A program made the translations under genes and the position numbers. Positions 6,579 to 11,374 of a DNA stretch of 11,374 nucleotides are shown one piece after another (position 1 is the stretch's first letter; every line of letters begins with the position of its first letter). Under the pieces are notes generated by a model. The model had not been told where the DNA came from, searched no databases, and worked only from the letters and a program-made list of their open reading frames with translations. The DNA comes from an uncultured Lachnospiraceae bacterium (GTDB lineage Bacteria; Bacillota_A; Clostridia; Lachnospirales; Lachnospiraceae), in the NCBI GenBank assembly GCA_947177885.1, contig CAMWWF010000060.1, forward strand, positions 1 to 11,374. Direction: 5' to 3'.

Positions 6579-6585
6579 GTAAAAC

Positions 6586-6614
6586 TTGCGCCTTTTTCAC
6601 ACTTGTACTATAAT
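6586..6614 (+). promoter_or_regulatory. promoter of the DAHP synthase gene
   Basis: On the plus strand TTGCGC (6586-6591) and a perfect TATAAT (6609-6614) are 17 bp apart. Transcription would start near 6621. Its -35 lies only 7 bp from the -35 of the divergent iron-linked promoter, so polymerases at the two promoters could interfere with each other. Confidence 0.72.
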
Positions 6615-6620
6615 GTAATA

Positions 6621-6778
6621 GCTGTCCGGAACCGGTCTGAAACACTGTTTTCCAGACCGGAGCCTGTTTCTCCGATATATGGCTTTTGTCCGGCTGACCG
6701 CACACGACAGACCCGCAGAGCGTTTCCTGCGGGCATTGATCCATTTGAACAACTGTGACTGGAAAGGATTGATATATT
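6621..6778 (+). promoter_or_regulatory. structured leader upstream of DAHP synthase
   Basis: The 158-nt leader has two strong stem-loops. CCGGTCTG (6632-6639) pairs with CAGACCGG (6653-6660) and continues inward through AAAC/GTTT, with a two-base bulge. CCCGCAG (6712-6718) pairs with CTGCGGG (6727-6733). A third possible stem, CGGAG/CTCCG (6658-6674), would compete with the first. No T-run follows either stem, and no T-box signature is visible, so a classical terminator-attenuator is not evident. Control by translation or RNA stability is possible. The ribosome binding site GGAAAGGA lies at 6761-6768. Confidence 0.45.
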
Positions 6779-6789
6779 ATGAGTTTTGA
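6679..6789 (+). CDS. possible 36-codon upstream ORF (leader peptide) overlapping DAHP synthase
   Basis: ATG 6679 opens a 36-residue frame that ends at TGA 6787-6789. It overlaps the aroF-type start (6779) by 11 bp in another frame. Its last residues, CDWKGLIYYEF, are rich in Trp, Tyr and Phe, the end products that control this pathway. That would suit a leader peptide or translational coupling. Against it, no good ribosome binding site precedes the ATG (GGAG is 16 bases away), and the aromatic codons partly follow from the AT-rich start region. Speculative. Confidence 0.25.
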   Translation: MAFVRLTAHDRPAERFLRALIHLNNCDWKGLIYYEF

Positions 6790-7807
6790 ATTTATACAAA
6801 AGCTGCCCTCCCCGGAGGAGATCAGGCAGCAACATCCGCTCCCCGGGAAGCTTTCCGGGATCAAAGCACAGAGAGATGCCGAGATCAGGGATGTCCTGAC
6901 CGGAAAGAGCAGGAAATTTCTGGTCATCATAGGCCCCTGCTCCGCAGACAATGAGGATTCCGTCTGCGATTATATCAACCGCCTGGCAAAGCTGAATGCC
7001 CGGGTAAAGGATAAGCTGATCCTCATCCCCAGGATCTATACCAATAAACCCCGCACCACCGGCGAGGGCTATAAGGGAATCGTCCATCAGCCTGATCCGG
7101 AAAAGAAGCCCGACTTTCTCGCGGGTCTGATCGCCATGCGGAAAATGCACATCCGCGCCATTTCCGAGACCGGACTGACCGCTGCGGACGAGATGCTCTA
7201 TCCCGAGAACTGGGGCTATGTATCCGATATCCTCTCTTATGTGGCTATCGGCGCCCGCTCCGTGGAGGACCAGCAGCACCGCCTCACTGTCAGCGGCTTC
7301 GACGTTGCCGCTGGCATGAAGAATCCTACCAGCGGCGATCTGTCCGTTATGCTGAATTCCGTCTATGCGGCACAGCATCCCCACTCCTTTATCTACAGGG
7401 GCTGGGAGGTACAGACCTCCGGCAACGACCTGACCCACACCATTCTGCGGGGCGCGGTAAATAAGCATGGGAATAATATTCCCAACTATCACTATGAGGA
7501 TCTGAACCTGCTGCTGGATATGTACGGAAAAATGGATCTGAAGCATCCCGGCTGCGTCATCGACGCAAACCACTCCAACTCCGGCAAGCAGTTTGAACAG
7601 CAGATCCGCATTGTCAAGGAAGTCATGCACAGCCGCAAGCTGAACCGTGATATCTACAATCTCGTAAAGGGAGTCATGGTGGAAAGCTACATAGAGGAGG
7701 GCTGCCAGAAGATCGGCGACGGTATCTACGGCAAATCCATTACGGATCCCTGCCTGGGCTGGGAAGCTTCCGAGAAGCTGATCTACGACATCGCAGAGTA
7801 CGAATAA
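6779..7807 (+). CDS. 3-deoxy-7-phosphoheptulonate (DAHP) synthase, class I
   Basis: A 342-residue cytoplasmic enzyme that joins phosphoenolpyruvate and erythrose 4-phosphate, the first step of the shikimate pathway to Phe, Tyr and Trp. It aligns by eye along its length with the AroF/AroG/AroH type (about 350). Metal-binding residues can be placed: Cys54 in IGPCSADN, His265 in IDANHSN, Glu302 in GVMVES and Asp323 in SITDPCLGWE. Other blocks are NKPRTTGEGYKG (substrate loop), AIGARSVEDQQHR and GMKNPTSGD. In the E. coli enzymes the N-terminal part makes the inhibitor site; which amino acid inhibits this one cannot be read here, so I give no aroF/G/H symbol. It is the only full-length plus-strand gene, with its own promoter and leader. 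No clear terminator lies in the 79 bp before the convergent spoIIM stop. Confidence 0.96.
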   Translation: MSFEFIQKLPSPEEIRQQHPLPGKLSGIKAQRDAEIRDVLTGKSRKFLVIIGPCSADNEDSVCDYINRLAKLNARVKDKLILIPRIYTNKPRTTGEGYKGIVHQPDPEKKPDFLAGLIAMRKMHIRAISETGLTAADEMLYPENWGYVSDILSYVAIGARSVEDQQHRLTVSGFDVAAGMKNPTSGDLSVMLNSVYAAQHPHSFIYRGWEVQTSGNDLTHTILRGAVNKHGNNIPNYHYEDLNLLLDMYGKMDLKHPGCVIDANHSNSGKQFEQQIRIVKEVMHSRKLNRDIYNLVKGVMVESYIEEGCQKIGDGIYGKSITDPCLGWEASEKLIYDIAEYE

Positions 7808-7886
7808 ACCATTTATGCCGCACAGCAGCGAGATTAAACCTCCGTCAGCCCTGATGTGGAGAGGGGGAGAACGTCAGAAAGAGACT

Positions 7887-8525
7887 TCAAAAGATCTTCA
7901 GCAAGCTTAAAAACACTTCAGGATTTACATATCCTTCCAGGGCGCAGCCTGCCACGGTCATTCCGACGATCGCCGCAAGCTGCCCCATATTTTTGATCAG
8001 GACATTCTTTTCCGTCTCCGTTCCGATCCTGTGATAAATGCTTCCGTACACGCTTTCCCCCCATGCCAGAAGGGTAAAGATCGCCGGGAAATAGATCAGA
8101 TAATGGGGAAACAGGCTGGCTGCCGCCAGAAGGATCCCTTTTATGCCGTACCGCATCACCATCACCGCCAGCACTCCCCCTGCCGCCGCTCCATACCACA
8201 GCGCCGCACCCACGCAGACCGCCATTCCCAGATAAGTGGTGGACAGAACCGCCAGGATCAGAACGGTCAACAGTCTCTTCCGAAGGACATAGCAAAAGAG
8301 AGCATTGTGGTCCACGGTCATATATTTCATGTGGTAAAGTACCTCCTCATCAAATAATCCCGTTTTCTCCAATAAAATGCTCTCTCCGATCTTCATGATC
8401 AGGATCCCGATCAGAAATCCCACTGCGAAAAGCTGCAAAACCGGGACTTTCCCGGTTCCCAATCTGTTTCCGATAAGACGCATACCCATACGCATATTTG
8501 CTGTTACCCGCACCTTCCCTGTCAT
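7887..8525 (-). CDS. spoIIM: stage II sporulation protein M
   Basis: A 212-residue polytopic membrane protein of the SpoIIM (DUF95) family. In B. subtilis SpoIIM works with SpoIID and SpoIIP, whose wall hydrolysis drives engulfment of the forespore. Visible features: a basic N-terminus; hydrophobic spans at about 28-45, 85-105, 108-125 and 130-155, plus one near 185-200; and the typical ending GCALEGYVNPEVFLSLLKIF. The frame stays open to a GTG at 8612. I prefer ATG 8525 because GGGATGGA lies just upstream and the length then matches the B. subtilis protein (about 214). The usual partners spoIID and spoIIP are not in the window. It converges on the DAHP synthase gene and follows the NUDIX gene in the same direction, as nudF and spoIIM do in B. 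subtilis. The start is the least certain point. Confidence 0.82.
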   Translation of the reverse strand: MTGKVRVTANMRMGMRLIGNRLGTGKVPVLQLFAVGFLIGILIMKIGESILLEKTGLFDEEVLYHMKYMTVDHNALFCYVLRKRLLTVLILAVLSTTYLGMAVCVGAALWYGAAAGGVLAVMVMRYGIKGILLAAASLFPHYLIYFPAIFTLLAWGESVYGSIYHRIGTETEKNVLIKNMGQLAAIVGMTVAGCALEGYVNPEVFLSLLKIF

Positions 8526-8690
8526 TATTCCATCCCGGCTGCCGTTCCGCCCGGCCCCTTTTCCACACAGGAATTCCATGTTGCGAAGCAGCCCGGCCGA
8601 CCGCTCAACCACAGCGGAATTTCAATAAAACACTGTGTCCGTGTTCTTCTCACGCTACCCCCTCATGCCGCAGATCCTTCTTTTCACTCT

Positions 8691-8719
8691 ATCTTATGCG
8701 GGTAAAAAACACTCTATGC
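8691..8719 (-). promoter_or_regulatory. possible sigma-E-type promoter of spoIIM
   Basis: On the minus strand GCATAGA (8713-8719) and CATAAGAT (8691-8698) are 14 bp apart. This resembles the sigma-E pattern (KMATATT, 14-15 bp, CATAYAHT) with a few mismatches. It would give a leader of about 160 nt before ATG 8525. In B. subtilis spoIIM belongs to the mother-cell sigma-E regulon, which makes the site plausible. It is not proven by sequence alone. Confidence 0.35.
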
Positions 8720-8728
8720 ATCATAACT

Positions 8729-8875
8729 TCAGTCCGCGCCAATGGTATCCACCACAGTCATCTCCCTGATCTGCCGGGAAGGTCCTCTGACCGTCGGAAA
8801 GCTGTCCCTGCCATTTATGACCACCCTGCCGAAATCCGCGTCATCCAGACCTCCGACACAATTGAGCAGCGTGCC
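8729..8875 (-). pseudogene. remnant resembling an ABC-transporter ATPase
   Basis: The minus-strand frame reads GTLLNCVGGLDDADFGRVVI followed by NGRD (8804-8875). This closely resembles the stretch just after Walker A in MacB/LolD-type ABC ATPases (STLLNxIGGLDxPxSGxVxINGxD). The Walker A loop itself is missing: the sequence upstream runs straight into the T-tract of a terminator. Beyond NGRD the frame continues for about 24 unrelated residues and stops; I see no Q-loop, signature or Walker B in any minus frame. It is therefore best read as a decayed fragment, left by deletion or recombination, lying between the NUDIX terminator and spoIIM. The alternative is a chance resemblance over 24 residues. 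Confidence 0.42.
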
Positions 8876-8878
8876 TGC

Positions 8879-8922
8879 AAAAAAAGACCCTTGAAATGAT
8901 GTTCTCACCTCAAGAGTCTTTT
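8879..8922 (-). terminator. Rho-independent terminator downstream of the NUDIX gene
   Basis: On the minus strand GACTCTTGA pairs with TCAAGGGTC (one G-U pair), extended by AAAA/TTTT, and is followed by seven T's (A-run at 8879-8885). The loop is about 15 bases. It lies about 115 bp after the NUDIX stop. The plus-strand reading ends in four T's, so weak termination in that direction is also possible. Confidence 0.75.
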
Positions 8923-8999
8923 GCAAGCCATGCTGTTTTTCTTATCTTTCTTACCACACTTACAGACATACCGCCTGCGGCGGCACAGACGATCCATGA

Positions 9000-9026
9000 G
9001 AAGAATCGCTTCCCATGCGATTCTTC
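9000..9026 (-). other. perfect 10-bp hairpin just after the NUDIX stop
   Basis: GAAGAATCGC (9000-9009) and GCGATTCTTC (9017-9026) form a perfect stem with a 7-base loop, ending 10 bp past the NUDIX stop codon. No T-run follows on either strand. With the T-tailed terminator about 100 bp further on, it probably protects the 3' end of the message or marks a processing point. A smaller CCGCC/GGCGG stem lies at 8971-8983. Confidence 0.5.
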
Positions 9027-9036
9027 CGTGTGTAAC

Positions 9037-9579
9037 TCAGATATCCTTTCCAAATTTTGACGCATATGTGAGTATTCCGCAGATAGTCTTGGAATCCTGT
9101 ATCTTACAGTCGTATATCATCTGCTTTAATTCCTCTAAAGAATACGCCTCCACATTGAGAAACTCATCCTCGTCCAGATGCTGTCTGCCTTTCTTCAGTT
9201 CCTTTGCCAGATAGATGTCGATTTTCTCATTGCAGAAGGCAACCGTGGTATAGATGGAATTAAGCAGTTCCATACTGTCACAGGTATAACCCGTCTCTTC
9301 TTCCAATTCACGCCTTGCGGCATCCATGGCAGGTTCTTCCCTCCCATTTAAACCGCCTGCCGGAATCTCCAGGGTATTTCGTTCCAACGCATTGCGATAC
9401 TGGCGCACCATCAGAAGCTTTCCGTCATCCCGCACAGCCACAACAGCTGCCGCTCCCTTGTGATCGATCAGATCCCATTTTGCCGTGTTCCCGTTTGGGA
9501 TCAGCATGGTATCCTGATAATAATCTATAATGACTCCCTTCGCCACCAGATCTCTTTTCAAACGCTTATATTCTTCCAT
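9037..9579 (-). CDS. NUDIX hydrolase, ADP-ribose pyrophosphatase type
   Basis: A 180-residue cytoplasmic hydrolase. The complete NUDIX box Gx5Ex7REUxEExGU is at residues 76-98 (GLNGREE through RELEEETGY), with the metal-binding Glu cluster E91, E94 and E95. It is preceded by VRQYRNALERNTLEIPAGG, the arrangement typical of ADP-ribose pyrophosphatases (NudF/TrgB type), which cut ADP-ribose to AMP and ribose 5-phosphate. Length and the C-terminal SLEELKQMI fit this group. The substrate is inferred, since NUDIX families are hard to separate by sequence. The start at 9579 has AAAGGGTGG about 8 bases upstream. The frame also opens at a GTG (9591) with GGAG nearby, adding four residues. The gene lies upstream of spoIIM, as nudF does in B. 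subtilis, but a terminator separates them here. Confidence 0.9.
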   Translation of the reverse strand: MEEYKRLKRDLVAKGVIIDYYQDTMLIPNGNTAKWDLIDHKGAAAVVAVRDDGKLLMVRQYRNALERNTLEIPAGGLNGREEPAMDAARRELEEETGYTCDSMELLNSIYTTVAFCNEKIDIYLAKELKKGRQHLDEDEFLNVEAYSLEELKQMIYDCKIQDSKTICGILTYASKFGKDI

Positions 9580-9636
9580 AACATTGACCACCCTTTCTCC
9601 ATTACAATCTCTTCTGACAGGGGACCCGCATACAGC

Positions 9637-9864
9637 TCACAGACAGACGGTTTCCGGGCCTTTCCCCCAGTACATCATTGCATTGAATCTCAAGTAATCA
9701 ACACACGCTCCGGCACCTGTTCCGCTTACCGGAAATCCCTCTGCCTCTCTGTCTTCCGCCAATAATGCCTTCATACATTGTCTCATACGCCCTGCATAAA
9801 GATTATAGACCATGTAAAATAGGTATGCAATCAAAATAATACATATTTTCCAAAAGTTTTTCAT
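9637..9864 (-). CDS. possible small membrane or secreted protein, unknown
   Basis: A 75-residue frame I do not recognise. It begins MKNFWKICIILIAYLFYMVY, a short basic start followed by a long hydrophobic segment. This looks like a signal anchor or an uncleaved signal peptide, with a following region holding three Cys (30, 54, 74). That N-terminus is unlike random sequence. Against a gene: no convincing ribosome binding site precedes ATG 9864, no clear promoter is seen, and base use gives no help at this length. It lies between the rny terminator and the NUDIX gene, 57 bp before the latter, and could share its transcript. Confidence 0.35.
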   Translation of the reverse strand: MKNFWKICIILIAYLFYMVYNLYAGRMRQCMKALLAEDREAEGFPVSGTGAGACVDYLRFNAMMYWGKGPETVCL

Positions 9865-9928
9865 GCTCAGGACGGTGGTTTGAAAATCACTTTTAACAGA
9901 TCCTTACCGCTTCACGCATAGTGCAGAC

Positions 9929-9964
9929 TGATCTTCGGGCATGGCAGTATTATCATGCCGATCA
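9929..9964 (-). other. bulged inverted repeat between rny and the small ORF
   Basis: TGATC (9929-9933) pairs with GATCA (9960-9964), and GGCATG (9938-9943) pairs with CATGCC (9954-9959). A four-base bulge on one side makes an 11-pair stem with a 10-base loop. It sits just past the rny terminator, where a promoter for the next transcript would be expected. A weak TTTTAA-17-GATAAT pair overlaps it. It may be an operator or an RNA element; no function is claimed. Confidence 0.3.
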
Positions 9965-9973
9965 TGAGAGATT

Positions 9974-10001
9974 AAAAAACCGCTGTGCTTTTACACAGCG
10001 G
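9974..10001 (-). terminator. Rho-independent terminator of rny
   Basis: On the minus strand CCGCTGTG pairs perfectly with CACAGCGG (9980-9987 with 9994-10001) around a six-base loop and is followed by six T's (9974-9979). It lies 40 bp after the rny stop codon, a textbook intrinsic terminator. Confidence 0.93.
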
Positions 10002-10041
10002 CTTTCATCCATATGAAATTTTCAAGCAAAAGTATTATGGT

Positions 10042-11374
10042 TTACTTTGCGTAATCAATCACGCGGCTTTCCCGGATCACATTTACCTTGATCTGTCCCG
10101 GATATTCCAATTCAGCCTCAATCTGCTTGGAAATATCACGAGCCAGAAGAACCATATCGGCATCTGTAATCTGCTCCGGTACCACCATGACACGAACCTC
10201 ACGACCTGCCTGAATAGCAAAAGATTTGTCTACACCTTTGAAATTGTTTGTTATTTCTTCTAATTGCTTTAATCTGCTGGTATAGGTCTCCAGAGTTTCC
10301 CTTCTGGCACCCGGCCTTGCAGCAGAAATTGTATCTGCGGCCTGTACAATGCATGCGATGAGGGATGTTGCTTCCACATCGCCGTGATGAGATTCTACGG
10401 CGTTGATAACTATAGAATTCTCCTTATATTTCTTACAGAGCTCGACACCCAGCTGAATATGAGATCCTTCCATCTCATGGTCAACAGACTTGCCGATATC
10501 ATGGAGCAGGCCGGCACGCTTTGCAAGCCTCACATCCAATCCCATCTCAGCAGCCAGCAGACCTGACAGCTGCGCTACCTCTATGGAATGCTTTAACGCA
10601 TTCTGACCATAGCTTGTCCGGAATTTCATCTTACCCAGAAGCCTTACAAGTTCGGGATGAATACCATGTACGCCGACTTCCAGCGTAGCCGCCTCACCTT
10701 CCTCCTTGATCATGATCTCGACTTCTTTCTGGGCCTTTTCTACCATTTCTTCGATTCTGGCAGGATGGATACGTCCATCAACGATCAACTTTTCAAGAGC
10801 AATCCTTGCAACCTCACGACGAATGGGATCGAACCCGGACAGAATAACTGCCTCGGGAGTGTCATCAATGATCAGGTCAACGCCTGTCATAGTCTCCAAA
10901 GTACGGATATTACGTCCTTCTCTGCCGATGATCCTACCCTTCATCTCATCGTTCGGAAGCTGTACGACGGAGATAGTAGTCTCAGATACATGATCGGCGG
11001 CACATCTTTGAATGGCCGATACCACATACTCCTTCGCCTTTTTGTCTGCTTCTTCTTTGGCGCGACTCTCCAGTTCCTTGATCATCACAGCCGTTTCATG
11101 TTTTACTTCGTCTTCAACAATTTTCAATAAGTAGTCTTTTGCCTGTTCAGAGGTCAATCCGGAAATTCTTTCCAGTTCCTGTACTCTTTGCTCATTCAAT
11201 TTAGAAACTTCATCCCGCATCTTATTGAGGGATTCTTCCTTGGACGCCAGACTGGCTTCCCGTTTCTCGATCGCTTCAGCTTTCTTATCGATGTTCTCTT
11301 CCTTCTGCTGGACTCTGCGCTCATAACGCTGAGCCTCCGCTCTGCGTTCCTTGATCTCCTTGTCCAGTTCATTC
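10042..11374 (-). CDS. rny: ribonuclease Y (5' end outside the window)
   Basis: The frame runs unbroken from the right edge, showing 443 codons of a protein usually near 520 residues. About 75 residues including the N-terminal membrane anchor are missing. RNase Y is the membrane-bound endonuclease that starts mRNA decay in many Firmicutes. Order of parts: a long charged coiled coil (Glu/Lys/Arg-rich, from the edge to about 10990); a KH RNA-binding domain with [15 protein letters not shown] (near 10925); then an HD domain with [17 protein letters not shown] (the His-Asp pair is at 10498-10503) and ESHHGD. The ending [19 protein letters not shown] is typical. An ATG at 11220 is internal, inside the coiled coil, and is not the start. 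The terminator at 9974-10001 closes the transcript. Confidence 0.96.
   Translation of the reverse strand, partial: NELDKEIKERRAEAQRYERRVQQKEENIDKKAEAIEKREASLASKEESLNKMRDEVSKLNEQRVQELERISGLTSEQAKDYLLKIVEDEVKHETAVMIKELESRAKEEADKKAKEYVVSAIQRCAADHVSETTISVVQLPNDEMKGRIIGREGRNIRTLETMTGVDLIIDDTPEAVILSGFDPIRREVARIALEKLIVDGRIHPARIEEMVEKAQKEVEIMIKEEGEAATLEVGVHGIHPELVRLLGKMKFRTSYGQNALKHSIEVAQLSGLLAAEMGLDVRLAKRAGLLHDIGKSVDHEMEGSHIQLGVELCKKYKENSIVINAVESHHGDVEATSLIACIVQAADTISAARPGARRETLETYTSRLKQLEEITNNFKGVDKSFAIQAGREVRVMVVPEQITDADMVLLARDISKQIEAELEYPGQIKVNVIRESRVIDYAK

Noticed and set aside
6621..6778. T-box or terminator-type attenuator before DAHP synthase
   Set aside because: There is no T-box signature and no T-run after either strong hairpin.
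6280..6951. 223-residue minus-strand frame through the divergent promoter region
   Set aside because: It crosses two promoters, the Fur-like box and the DAHP synthase start, and its N-terminal part is antisense to that gene.
6608..7630. 340-residue open frame on the minus strand opposite the DAHP synthase gene
   Set aside because: It is a mirror of a well-recognised gene on the plus strand, shows no domain I recognise, and would cross the plus-strand promoter and leader.
9000..9026. Terminator of the NUDIX gene
   Set aside because: The stem is perfect but no T-run follows; the T-tailed hairpin at 8879-8922 is the better terminator.

Overview
The window looks like chromosomal DNA of a spore-forming Clostridia-type Firmicute, most likely a Lachnospiraceae relative. 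The grounds are a SpoIIM-type protein, RNase Y, the Firmicute-style order pyrH-frr-uppS-cdsA-dxr, AGGAGG-like ribosome binding sites, and protein sequences that read like this family. This is judged by eye; no database was searched. Nearly all genes lie on the minus strand. I see no tRNA, rRNA, insertion sequence, prophage or CRISPR array.

Right to left along the minus strand, positions 6225 down to 1 hold one probable operon. An extended -10 promoter (6198-6225) is followed by a leader of about 190 nt containing several short perfect hairpins. Then come a membrane-anchored polysaccharide deacetylase, a bactofilin with a very long acidic N-terminal region, pyrH (UMP kinase), frr (ribosome recycling factor), uppS (undecaprenyl diphosphate synthase), cdsA (CDP-diglyceride synthase) and the start of dxr (isoprenoid precursor synthesis). 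Gaps are 4-30 bp, except before uppS (about 230 bp, with hairpins and a palindrome) and before dxr (93 bp). The theme is envelope building: isoprenoid precursor, lipid carrier, phospholipid precursor, a cytoskeletal scaffold and a wall-modifying enzyme.

Positions 6229-7807 hold a back-to-back pair. On the minus strand is a 54-residue FeoB-associated-type Cys-rich membrane protein, with a near-consensus promoter, a Fur-box-like operator over the start point and a strong terminator. On the plus strand is a class I DAHP synthase (shikimate pathway entry) with a 158-nt leader. The leader carries two strong hairpins and a small upstream ORF ending in aromatic codons.

Positions 7887-11374 are again minus strand: partial rny (RNase Y) with its terminator, a doubtful small membrane protein, a NUDIX hydrolase of the ADP-ribose pyrophosphatase type with its terminator, a fragment resembling an ABC-transporter ATPase, and spoIIM with a possible sigma-E promoter. 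The order NUDIX then spoIIM recalls the nudF-spoIIM neighbourhood of Bacillus subtilis.

I see no unmistakably new system. The best leads are the deacetylase-bactofilin pair at the head of the pyrH operon, the two structured leaders, and the iron-linked switch next to DAHP synthase.
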